Positions 41,347 to 53,503 of a stretch of DNA of 64,000 nucleotides are shown here, in pieces. Under the pieces are notes generated by a model. The model saw only the letters and a program-made list of their open reading frames with translations, had not been told where the DNA came from and did not search any database. How positions within the stretch are numbered: position 1 is the first letter of the stretch; every line of letters starts with the position of its first letter. Where the stretch lies: the NCBI GenBank assembly GCA_029339505.1, contig JAQISU010000098.1, forward strand, positions 853,001-917,000, given 5' to 3'. The position numbers and the translations under genes are program-made. This DNA comes from Unio delphinus. Its lineage: Eukaryota > Mollusca > Bivalvia > Unionida > Unionidae.

Positions 41347-42524
41347 TTAGGACCCTAATGCTCCCCCCTTTTGAGGGGATCCCGGGTCATCTTTAGCTGA
41401 TTTAACTGTACTGTTTAAGATTTCAAAGTCACTGGTAACCTGTAACGTATAGGATGTATCAGTGGATTTATCCCCTAAGACCATTTCCTCAGGGGTTGTT
41501 TCATTTAGGGCATCTATTGTACTTCCCGTATATTCTTTTACTTTCTCTGTTGCATCTTGAGCATTTTCAGGGGCGTTTTCTTGGGCTATTTCATGGTGGT
41601 TTGTCTTCTTTCCTGTTCCTCCCTCTTCCCATGACTGGGATAATGTCCCCTGTTCTTTCTGCACTCCATTTTTAGGTGTTTTATCCAACGAGGTAGATAG
41701 ATTCACAGCTTTCCTTTTTTTTTAGTTTTCCTTACAGTCCTTGTAGGGGTGGAAGTTTCTATAGGCCTCATGTTTTCCAGCTTGTTGATTAGATCTGACG
41801 GTTCCTCATTTGGAAGTATTTCAAATGGGTTGTGGGTCGCAAATTGGGGTATTATTCTCATTGGAGTCTTTATCCCCGTTTTATTTGGGGTGAGAATATC
41901 GACCCATTTCTCCAATTTTTCTGGGGTTCTCTCATTGGCTTCCTCTTCCATTTGTTCTCTTGGTTCTTCTGGTTTAGTTCTCTCAAGGTTTCCTGCCGCT
42001 GCGTCCGCGTATGTTTTTCCCTTCTTTTGTGCTGGTTGCACTTTGCAGTCCCACGGGCCGTGTCCCAACTCCCCACATTTTGGGCACTTCCTATCCCTTT
42101 CACAATCTCTGTACCTGGTGCGCAGTCTAAAACCCATACAGTAAAAAAAATGCCGGTATCATTTTGGCTTCTTCCTTCGTGGTTTATCCCTGTTGTAATG
42201 TTGTTATAACCCCAATAGTTTGCATGTCTGTTTCCATGGCTTGTAACTTCGAATATATTGTACAATTTGTTCTCTAGTTCATGCGTCTCAATTTGTAGAG
42301 GTAGGCCATGGAAGTACACCTCCACTAATTTGGGACCAATTTCCCTCTCGAAAGGGGGGGGGGGGGGGGGGGGCCTTCATGTACGTGCGCGTTTTTCCTT
42401 TGACCTTGAAAGTCTCGCAATTCACATCCTGGTTTACTGGGTATAACATAAACCTTTTTGGTCCGGCATTTTGGAGCGCTGCAATTTTGCTCATGTCTAG
42501 ACCTTGGGTTTGTAATGCGGCCAA
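41347..42524 (-). pseudogene. LINE ORF1: nucleic-acid-binding protein with CCHC knuckle
   Basis: From the ATG near 42524 the frame gives a conserved start and is then cut by a tract of about 20 G bases (42354-42374). It resumes with VEVYFHGLPLQIETHELENK, an RRM-like segment. A further shift leads to the frame 42137-41703 with one complete C-x2-C-x4-H-x4-C knuckle and a Lys/Glu-rich tail, and then a last frame to 41347. ORF1 proteins of this group coat the LINE RNA. Confidence 0.7.
42354..42374 (+). repeat. Homopolymer tract of about 20 G
   Basis: A long G run interrupts the LINE ORF1 (as proline codons on the minus strand). Such tracts are unstable and prone to assembly error, so the frameshift there may be an artefact. 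Confidence 0.9.
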
Positions 42525-42859
42525 GATTTTGATTTGCTTAGGCGCCGTATTATTCCCCCACCCCCAAATCTATTAGCTGGATCCCCCTCCTGTACAGACA
42601 TCACAACTCATCTTCTCTTACACCGACGACTCTATACACGACCGTCTTAATATGGTATGCCCCTTTGAGGGATGATTTATTAAACTTATAATCATTTGAT
42701 TTTAAAGCTAACAAGTTTTTATTTCTGTTTCTAATAAATAAGTAATATTTAATTCAAACTAATTAATACTAAAAGCTTATTGTCATTCAGCTGTTCAAAT
42801 TGGTTGAAAAACATTTTCGTTGTGAACCACAATGTGCTTATCCCTCACGGTGGAAAATT

Positions 42860-42987
42860 CCAATCGGTTGTCCAATCACAAAGCTTACGTAATTGCACGT
42901 GATATAGAGAGTATAAAAAGGTCACACCGAAAAGAAACATCCTCTTTTCCATTTGCACTTAATAGTGGAATAGGATAGTTAAGAACG
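42860..42987 (+). promoter_or_regulatory. MAT2A: Core promoter and 5' UTR of the methionine adenosyltransferase gene
   Basis: CCAAT boxes lie near 42860 and at 42872-42876, an E-box CACGTG at 42896-42901 and a TATA box TATAAAAAG at 42912-42920. Initiation is expected near 42945, at a pyrimidine-rich CCTCTTTTCC. The ATG is at 42988. The E-box and TATA suggest regulated, high-level expression; this is inference. Confidence 0.75.
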
Positions 42988-43063
42988 ATGGCAAAAGAAT
43001 GCAGCCAAGATGATGTTGGAACATTCCTTTTTACATCAGAATCAGTTGGAGAGGGTCACCCAG
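42988..43063 (+). CDS. MAT2A: MAT exon 1 (coding)
   Basis: Codons 1-25 plus one base of the Asp codon of GHPDK. It begins ACGATGGC and ends CACCCAG before the donor GTAATA; phase 1. Confidence 0.95.
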
Positions 43064-46000
43064 GTAATAACACAAACTGATCAGCCAGCACATGCACTTA
43101 GATTCTGACGGATGAGATGAAGTTTGGTCACGTGCTTTTGTGTACATCTTGCGAAGTAGAGCACTCGTACCTAAACTGACCTTACAGGCAGTGCATTATA
43201 CCATGCATAGCCTGTAATGACAGTGATATACAGCTATATTACATTTTTCTCGGCATGTTTTTAATATTTTATGACACGCTTTCCTCTTGCTAAGATACTT
43301 TAATTGACATTATTTTTAAACCTTTATTTTGCTTAAATTTTTAATGTTTTTTCTTCTTACTATTCTGCAGTAGATATATAATTATTATAACTTGATATTC
43401 CAATTTAAAAGTAAAATTCATACATATCATGTATGCACATTTACTCGTCTTAAACTGAATATATAGAGGATATTTGCTTGAAACGAGTGAATAACGGATA
43501 TATTTCATCGAGTGGATGAAAAACTCAGTATTTTTACGAGTGGCCAAGCCACGAGTGAAAATACTAGTTTTTTTTTATCCAAGAGATGAAATGTATCCGT
43601 TATTCACTCGTTTCAAGCAAATATTCTTTTTATTTTTTGCTCACATAAATTTATATAGAAAATAAAAGGGAGTTAAGTATGTTCTGACCCAAAAATGTAG
43701 TTCCTGTAGTGAAAAAATATTGTTAATTTTTCAGTTATTTTTTCACTTGTTATTTTTTCACTGCAGTGAAATATCAATATTATTTTAACTAGAAAATCAA
43801 GTAATTACTGCTGAGCATAAAATAAAAAGAGGATATTTGCTTGAAACGAGTGAATAACGGATATATTTCATCGAGTGGATGAAAAACTCAGTATTTTCAC
43901 GAGTGGCGAAGCCACGAGTGAAAATACTAGAAAAAACTCAGTATTTTCACGAGTGGCTTTGCCACTCGTGAAAATGCTAGAGTTTTTTATCCACTCGATG
44001 AAATATATCCGTTATTCACTCGTTTCAAGCAAATATCCTCTATTTAATTTAAAAAAAAATAATAAAATTTCTTTGGAATTGTCAGTTTAGAACGCGCTCT
44101 CGGTTCTATTGTGACAGAGTATATCACATGTATATACGAATGCAGTTCTACAATACAATTGGTTCATTCGAAATCAAGACTACCATGCCTGTCATTTTCC
44201 TCCATATTGAATTTCGCAATAGTTGCCGCTGTTGCTGTATCTAGTCTTCGTAATATTCGTCTTCTAATCATGATAAATTGGAAGGCATAATATTCAGAAT
44301 TTTCCCCAGGAGAAATCGGAGACGACTGGAAGAATATTTGTGCCGTCTTATATAGATTTGTGAAACCATATAGTAAAGGAGAAAAATTGACGTTTTGTAA
44401 ATTGTGTAACGTGATTTCGCTATTGGGCACGGAGGCGCCTATGAAATGCAAGAGCACGAAAAAGCTAATAAACATCAGCTTCCTGCTTCATCACACACAA
44501 CTCAACCTGAACTTGCGACGTATGCTTGAACGAAAACATTTCAATAAGAAAATCTCAGAACCGAGATAATCAATGAAAGTTGGTACATTTGAATCGATGA
44601 TTAAAAAAGAAATGAGGCGTGGAAAGGGCTCCTATAAATAGCTTGTGTTTGAGTGTGTTGCACTCGTGCACCTTCTGAATGGGCACCCATATGGAACATG
44701 GTGCAACTCCAGACGGTACAAATGTGCATCTTTGACATTAAATAGTTATGTAAGGCACTGTCCAACTTTACTGATGGTTGTATATGTTGTAAATAGATAC
44801 ATATGCATTGAAATTTAAAAATCAGTATTTGTTCCTGAAAATCAGTATTTTTGTCACAAGTAATCAGTATTTTTGCACTCGGGGGTTGGCAGCTATGGTG
44901 CTGGTCTGTTTTGACCCTGATCTGCTTTTACAATAAATTGTATTGTTGCTGTTAGACTATCATAAAGATATTTTAAATGTGCATTCACTCTGTTTAGTGT
45001 TAACTTGTTTGGGTTTTTCTTATTATTATTGCATATTTATATATCAAGTTGCTTCATAAACTATGGACCTAAAACATCCTGACAGGAGCTAACCAAACCT
45101 AAGAATGACATTTAGTTCTTGTCATTTGATGATTAGCATTTTTCACGTCATTCTAGAGGGAAACTGCAGATTTCTTGAAAGCTAAAACAAGTTATACATA
45201 CTTAAAATAAATATCGATATGTACATTTCTGTAAATAAATATTATGGTAAAAACATTTTTCATAGGTACAGTATTTTGATTTAAAATTGTCCCAGTTTGT
45301 ACATTAGAATTTGTTTTGCTTTTATTCCAAATTAAAAGCATATCTAGGCAATCAAAGAATAAAAATGCAACGTTTTAATTTCATGTATTAATGGATGCAA
45401 AAATAGTAAATTAGTTGACAGCACTCTTTGCAATGATCAAGGTGTTGATACATTGTTTATTCTTGAGCTTGCAATCAAATCATGTTAAAATTACATTCCT
45501 AGTGATTGTAAAACTGTTGCAGTTTAACATTTTCAAGCCTTAAAATGTTGTCGCTACAGTACATGTACTACTTCTACCAAGTTAGCAATGCCTATTCTGT
45601 TTTTCATTCAAAGTCTGATCCAATTCACTCGGTTATTGTTATAAAAAAAGGTTTAAAATCTTTTTTCTAAAAATGCACATGTTGAGTGTCACTTGGCCAG
45701 TTTTAGAGGATTGACAATTTGACGGTATCGATGTAATTTCGTGTTTACACCAAAAGTATAACAAGGCCAGACACGCATGGTTTGGGGTTTTCTTTTTATC
45801 GGACACAAACATTTCCATCAATGAAGGCAATAGTGCAAAAAAACTAAAAAACAACCCTTTTTGAGACTATGTATCATATAATGTTTTACAAAAGCTCTTT
45901 CCCCACCCCCACCCCCATGAGCATAGCTAGTTGTCATTCTTGTTTTTGTACCACCAGTTGATAATAAATTGAAGATGTAAGTCATCTGTATGTTTAAAAT

Positions 46001-49000
46001 GTTTCTATTGCAACAAGCATCGATATAAACACTTTAACTCCTGAGCCAAATAGCTAGGCAGTTCCCTACAGCATACTTGCAGAGATCACCTAGAACAGTG
46101 TTAGCTTTACCAGTGCCTGTATCCCTAAGATTTGCTGAGAATAAATACTTGGCAGAGGGAGCCATTGGTAATGTTATTTTCTTATTTATGTTCCTTTAAT
46201 TAAATTAAACTTTAGCACAGCAGTTCTCGATGAAATTATGTACAGAAATGGTGTAAATTTTGTGCTGCATGCAAAAAATAAAATTGCATAAAGATAAAAT
46301 GATTTTCTTACAAATTTGTTTCTCATGCCATGAATAATCCATAAAAATTCATGATGAATTTGCAACACATGAAATTCACCCCATTTTATGTATACAGAAA
46401 TTCTACTTGTCAGCTCTATAGCAAACACAATTTTCTGATCTAAATATGTCCACTATTTTTGCCGCTTTTACAGTTTCTATTGTTCATGCTAAGCTAAAAT
46501 TTTATTGGTTGAACTGCCTTCATAATTAGGGAATGGTTTCAAATCAACCAATGGCTTGCGCCAATTAACTCTTTAACTACTAGAGCTGTTGTGTAGTTTC
46601 ACTACTGCTCTGTGCTATCATATCGGTTACTCAGACTACTGAGGCTGAATACTAGAGCATCATCAAGACTGACTACAGAAATTGAAAATAAAAACATGGT
46701 TACATTTATATTCATTATTTCAATAGTTTTTACTAGATTTAAGTGAAATAAAAAAAAAGCTTGTATAGTGTCTGTTATTCATATATTTCTACTTTATATA
46801 TACTCCGATATCCCATCATATAAAAAATCCCAGTCATATAAACTGTTTTGAATCCCATAAAATAAATCCAATATTATCATATGTACATATAAAAACATGA
46901 ATGAAATCCACTCTAATTACAATGTTGCAATTGGTACCTCTCAAAACAGTAATTATCCACACATAAATGACGATGTTATCATGTATATTACAATATATGT
47001 ATAGCAAAATTAACATGTTCTACGTCTTACATGTGGGACTAATGCCCATATATGTGTTGTTGATTTCATACCATTTCATGTCTTGCTTTTGGTCCCCTAT
47101 TTTCTTAACAACATTGTTTGTTTCTTTCACAAGATTTTTTACCAGATATTCAGGAATAAATCTGAGTAAAAAATCTTTCATTCACTGGTCCAAGCTTGAT
47201 TGTTGTCTGTTGAACCAATGTAAGAATAAAAAAAACATTGATTTCGTGATTTCGAATACGGCGAGGTCGTCACTCCATTGTGCAATTGAAACTACGTCCG
47301 CCTTGTCATCCGATTAAAAATCGTTTGTATCTGATGTTGAAATGGGACTAACATCAATATCTGATCCATTTTCTAATTATGATCCATTAAACTTTTTTAT
47401 ATCACTTGCACTGGACCCGTTAAAGTTGCTCATATCTGAATCGGAATCCATCTTTGTTCATCTCGAAAACACGTTTCGTAAACCGCGGAAAATTCATTTT
47501 AGTTTGTCTAAATTTAACCTCTCGGCTTTCCAACTTGTATCAAAATGTCAAGTAAACAATCCTCTCATTGGTTATGATAATCAAAAATATGTAAATATCC
47601 GTACATTCAACCAATCAACGTTTAGTTAACACATAGGTCTTCTGCGCACATGAGTGTCACTGGGGTTTCGAGTACTGCTGAACGTTACGCACATGAGCGA
47701 CACGGGTTGTAAGCTAGGTTTATCGGCACTGCAGATATGTGTCACTGGGGTTTGAGAGCTATTTACAGTAGATGCTTAGATGCGGTAGTCGTAGCTAAAG
47801 GGTTAAATTCGTCAGCCAGGATACTGCCACTCTAACTTTGCACCCGGGATACACGCTAGGTAAACTCTGCCACATTATCGAGGCAGCAGGGGTTAATATG
47901 TTAAACGTGTGGACAACAGCTTGCCGAGTTCAATGAAACTTGTGTGAGAGCTTGCAACATTATGGTGAAGCTACTGTCATAACATTGCTTATGCTACTCT
48001 GGTTCCCAGTTCGTATGCACTCTGCTATACAAATAGTGACGTGCAACACAGGGAGCATACAATACGGAACCAGAATATACCTATGCTCTTAAGTCTACAC
48101 AATACCATCCTTCATCCAAGTCATTAGATATTCAATATATCTTGATCACATGTGAATCCTTTGTGCCCAAAAATGCACTACAACAACATGTGCATCAGTT
48201 TTCTCCAGCATGCATCCTTCACTCACAAATGTGCTTAACACTTTGAACCCTAATCTCCACCATATTTCGGCACAATAACCCGAGCCTCCCCGTCAATTTT
48301 TGACAATTTTATAAAAAGTAAAATTTTGCAAAATAAAAGTAATCTTATGCCTTAGAATGATAATCCACTATGATATAACAGCAAATATCAAATTGTCTCT
48401 TTTCAAACATGCTTATAAAATGCTTTTTATTACTATGACTATGTAACAAACTGTCTCGAAATTTCTTCATATTTCATATTTTTCATATTTTTTCTATATT
48501 TCACTGACCATCTAGCGAATAACATAACCTAGGCCGGTATACCGGCCTTTCGGGTATATACACCGTTACATCCGGCCAGTAAACTGGCCTGTCGGGTTCA
48601 AAGGGTTAAAGAAAAATGCTGGTTCTGAGACTTTGAAGGCTTAAAGCACAGGAGTTCTTTACTAGGGCTGTCAACGGGTACCCGACCGTATTGAAAAACC
48701 CGGGTATTGAAACGTAAACGCGGGTACCCGTTAAAAAAAAAACAAAAAACGACACACTCGCCAACACTATCAAAAAATCATAATGTCAGCAGTACACTTG
48801 TCTCAGTTACAGCTCCAGGCTATATTTAGGTAGGAGTAGGACCGCCCGTTATGCATCAGCGGCCCACTACTAAATCGTTACACACGAAACCACTTCAAAC
48901 AGGTGTGACAGCTATGGCTTTAATTAGAAACCAGATCCCTGCTTAATATAAATAAACAATACATCAGAGTCTGTTTGGATTAATAAAATTCATTGGCATT

Positions 49001-52000
49001 GTGCAACAGGCCAAATCGTTATCCCCGAGGCATTATATACAGTACCAAGGTTAAAACATAGCATTGTTCTACAGGTAATAAACCTTTTTGTAGACGATAA
49101 CTATTGATTGTGGGTGCTAAATGATCGGTACATTGCGTGCTCTTTTAATGAAATCCAGATGGATTCCTTTGATTTCAGAACACACATATCAAAGAAATCC
49201 CACAATTTATATAATGAACAATTATCACCTAGACACCTTGAAATTTTCGTAATGCCTCAAAGTAATCTTTGAGCAGCTCGTTTTTCTAGTCGACTAGTTC
49301 TGCTAATTTTGAAAGTTAGCCATCATACATATACCGATATTTCTACTTTCGATACTACTACGTTTTTGTCATGACTATCTTAAGAACTATAATTCCAAAA
49401 TAATATCACTTCTCTCACTCACACACACACACACACGGACGGTTTTAACGCATTACTCTTGACATGTGGTAAAGCTGCTTTACACGCATGCGTGGGTAAT
49501 TCAAATCTGCGATCAAAAGCCGATGAATAAACGTGGTCTGTTCTAACAAGGACTTCTACTTTAAAAAAGGTGAGTGTTCTAAAGGATTTAACGCGGCTGA
49601 TCACAGTGATCAAAAAGTTGGATTATACCTACCATCTGTGTACAAAGGTCATTTGAAATAAATTTATTAATTAATAGCGTGCGGTCAGATCATTCGCAGC
49701 TACATCGGTGCGGACGCATCAGACCGAGTAGTGCATTACACGGTTAGCCTCTATCGCCAGACAAAATATTAAAGAAATGGGGATAACAATTAGTTGGTCT
49801 ACGGTTGTACATGTCATTCCTGTTCTAACGGGTACCCGTTAAATTTCGCAATGGGTACCCGGGTTGGTTTTTCGTGATTTTTGACAGCCCTATTCTTTAC
49901 ATTGAATGTTAAACTTTAAGAAAAAAAGTCCTTCACATCCCATATTTTACTTTGGTCAGATTTACGATTCTTTCGTGTCCCCACCCCCTTCAGTTTTCCT
50001 TGTTTTATATTCCCCTTGAAAATGCCAGTCAACAGGAATATAACAAGAAGTGTGACTAGCTGGGTCTGTTAAGATTTCAAATTAAAAAATGCAAGAATGT
50101 GATTTGTAAATAAGTCTCTAAGAGGATTATATTGTTGCTAAATTCTTTTTGTTATTTTTAAATATAACTTTAGATTTTGTTGGTCAGTGTGATTGACTTT
50201 ATGTATTTTGTTAAAGTAACTGCATTTGTCTGCAACCTTCACGCATCACTGCTACTAGATTTTGCTTTGATATACAGTCTACTCCACTTGACTGCATATC
50301 GGTTAAGTGCACACCGGATAACTGCATGTAGTCACGCCGGTCCTGTTTTTTTTTCCCAATGCTTTTCAATGGGAACAAACTTTGGATAACTATACTTCGC
50401 TTAAGTGCACACTCTGGATAATAGCACGATAAATTTCTGCCCAAGGCACATTATTCAATACAATTTTACTATGGTTAACTGCACGATGTTTAATCATGCT
50501 CAGTTATTGCCAGTCCACTGATGTAGAGGTTCAAATAAGCCAACAATTAAGCCGGTAAATGCGACTTTGAAAATGATTGACATGTAAGGAACGCCTTGGG
50601 TGGTATATACATGTAAATCCGTGCCCACTAAGGAGCAATAGCGTGAGGAAAAATCGTAGTACAGCATGGGAAACGTTGCTCAGAAATGGATGGATGGAAA
50701 GATGGAAAATACGCAACGGAATTCAGTTTAAACGACAACACTGCGAAAAACTGGATGCAGACGACTTTGGAGCTGAAATCTTTTTCTTTGGGAGATGATC
50801 CATCAATGTCTGACAGCAGTTTTTGAATAACAAGCAATCTATAGAATTTCTTGAAATTCACTAAATTTCCTTGATCCAATGGTTGAAGGAAAACGAGCTT
50901 AACATTTAAGTAAAAGTTGAAAGAGTGGATTCTAATCATTGTTTACATTTATTCTTCACATATATTCGTGCCGTGCTGATTTAAAGCTGTACTTACCGTA
51001 CTCCGGTTTCTGCAACATCTCGTGACTGCCCCGAGGGTGTGCAGTTAACCGGAGTCAACTGTACTTCAGTATAGATTGATTTGTTGCTCTTCAGCAATGG
51101 GTTATTTAGGAATGAGGCAACTGATCTTGCTGAAGAATGCACCGAGGTAGTTGTATTGTTTGAATCTACACCCTTGGATAATGCAGTGGATATAGAAATG
51201 TCAGGTTTGTCATTTACCCTGCCTTGAACAATTGCTCTCCAGCTTGGAATTATTTTATCCCTTAGACCAGACAGAATACAGTAACTCAACCTAACCTCTC
51301 TTGATGGCCCTGATTCGACAATATCACTTAGTAAACAAACAATGATAGCAATCGTACCCTTTTTTTTCTTTTTTTTTTGTCATTGGAGGATAATAATTTA
51401 TTTCATTCTGGATACGCGGTTCTGGTTCTTGACTAATAATAGAGGAGTACTTGTAAAAATTTATCATGGCCACCTATCCTTCACACATTTTCCAAGTACA
51501 AATTGTGTTGATTACAAGAGAAGAATGAATATGGTCATGTTAAACTGCCCACTTCATTGTAAACATCGAATTTGTCCCAGGTTCAAATAAAGACCAAGTT
51601 TTGGCATTGTAACATCACAAATAGGTTATTTAGTGCCAAACCAATCACAGTAAAAGTACATGCCATGGTGTCTGACCTAGGTTAATCCAGTGGCATGAAT
51701 ACAGTGTTTACTTTTATGGTTTTACGTTTGGCTAAATAAACGCTATGCTACACTCGTTTCATAATTTGGAAGACGCTGTTATAAAAGACCAGTCATTTAC
51801 TTTTGCAACCAGTTTATTTTTTTTAGTTGGCTCCATTGGCCCTAGACAAGGAAGAATTTAAAAGATGGACCATTGCTTTGAAATTGCACACAAAACACAT
51901 TCACTCCCAAGTTTGCATGCCCCATATCAAAATAAAGTGCTGCATAGGCATCCAATATGGCTGCAATGTGTCCATACCATTAGCCTTTTCATAAATTATG

Positions 52001-53452
52001 TTGTTGCTTCTAGATGGAAGCTCTCCAGAACACTTTTTATGTTAAGTTGGTTTTGATTAAATTGGCGCAGTTCTGACGATCGATATATCCATCATGGCAG
52101 CCATGATGAAAATCTAGTTGATCCTGCTCCTAAATGGATTATCTTTACAATATGGGACTTTCGCTAAGGCTTGTCTAGTTACGGTAGTCCTAAATTAAAA
52201 TGGTGCTGATTTGACATCCAGTATGTTATGATAGTGGTCAAAATATTGCTCTGCTTCCAGTGAAGGACCATCGGGTGACCGAGCGGTGTAAAACACTCGC
52301 CTTCACCAATCACTGACATTTCACCTCTGTGTAGGGTTGAGTCTTACTGTATGTGTGAAAACTGCAAGTAGCTTCCAATTGATTGGTGGTTCTTACCAGA
52401 TTTCCAGGGTTCTTTCTCCCATATATACTGGCTGTCATATATAACCTATCCTGCGCTGAGAAATTGCATTAAACCCCGAAACAATGGCTTTCTTTTATAT
52501 GGATGGTCATTTGAATATTGTAATATAGTATTTTAGAGCTTGAAAATACAATCCAGATGATTTTTGGTGTGATATTTAAGACATTTGCATGAATCTCAAC
52601 TGCCTTCTAGAATAGTCCCTGCTTCACTTGACCTCTTACTTTCACTTTTTCTTTCCAATTTGTGTTCTCAATAACTGAAGGTTTGACTGTTTTCAGACAA
52701 AATCTGTGACCAAGTCAGTGATGCAATCCTTGATGCACATCTGAAGCAGGATCCAAATGCTAAGGTGGCTTGTGAGACAGTGGCCAAAACCGGCATGATT
52801 ATGGTGGTTGGTGAAATCTCTTCCAAAGCTCATGTGGACTATCAATCGGTTATCCGAGATACCATCAAACAGATTGGATATGATGATTCCAAAAAAGGTG
52901 GGTAAGGTGGATCACATTCTCATTTAATGTTTTCATCTTCTGAGAGAGAAGTATTTTAACATGAACTGCTAGATGAAACCATAATTTAAGAATAATTCGG
53001 ATTTTATGTACTTTGTGCAGAATTTCCATATTTTTGTTTTATCTGTTATCTTGTTTACTTAATTTTATGCTTTCTTCGAAGGCTATATTTTCCAAACACG
53101 TTTGTGTATTTTTCAAATTTTAAGTTTTTTTTTTGTTGCTCCACATATCCAAATTTGTGTTAATGTATCGTAAATTACCTACTACATAATATGCATATAG
53201 TGTTGTCAGTCAAGTTTGCCCCATTTTTTCTGGTCTGCATTTATTTGATCCATGATAATATACATGAAATCCATGTGAAAGAATTGCCATTAAATAGGCT
53301 TGGCTTGGCTTGGTATTAGCCATGGAGTTGAATGGAGGGATGTCCAGCCTGCTGTCTGCATGCACATTAGACTTTTATTCAGCACCATTTATGGGATAGA
53401 AGTCGCTTGTTGGTATTTCCATTAACCCTTTACCAGCTCATTAAGTCTTAAA

Positions 53453-53503
<51 letters not shown>

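Larger units (their letters stand above)
38470..42600 (-). mobile_element. Decayed L1/Tx1-like LINE with ORF1 and ORF2 remnants
   Basis: Read on the minus strand, ORF1 begins near 42524 and includes a zinc knuckle (CPKCGELGHGPWDC) near 42080. ORF2 has an apurinic-type endonuclease (frame 41161-40592) and a reverse transcriptase in pieces (39586-39383, 39422-38985, 39088-38822, 38705-38478). Frameshifts and stops are frequent, so it is inactive. The 3' end lies about 15-20 bases upstream of the acceptor of the minus-strand exon at 38453. Target-site duplications were not identified. Confidence 0.8.

Noticed and set aside
49420..49437. CA-repeat frame on the minus strand (49419-49613)
   Set aside because: Begins inside the hAT element and ends in a short CA microsatellite; no coding evidence.
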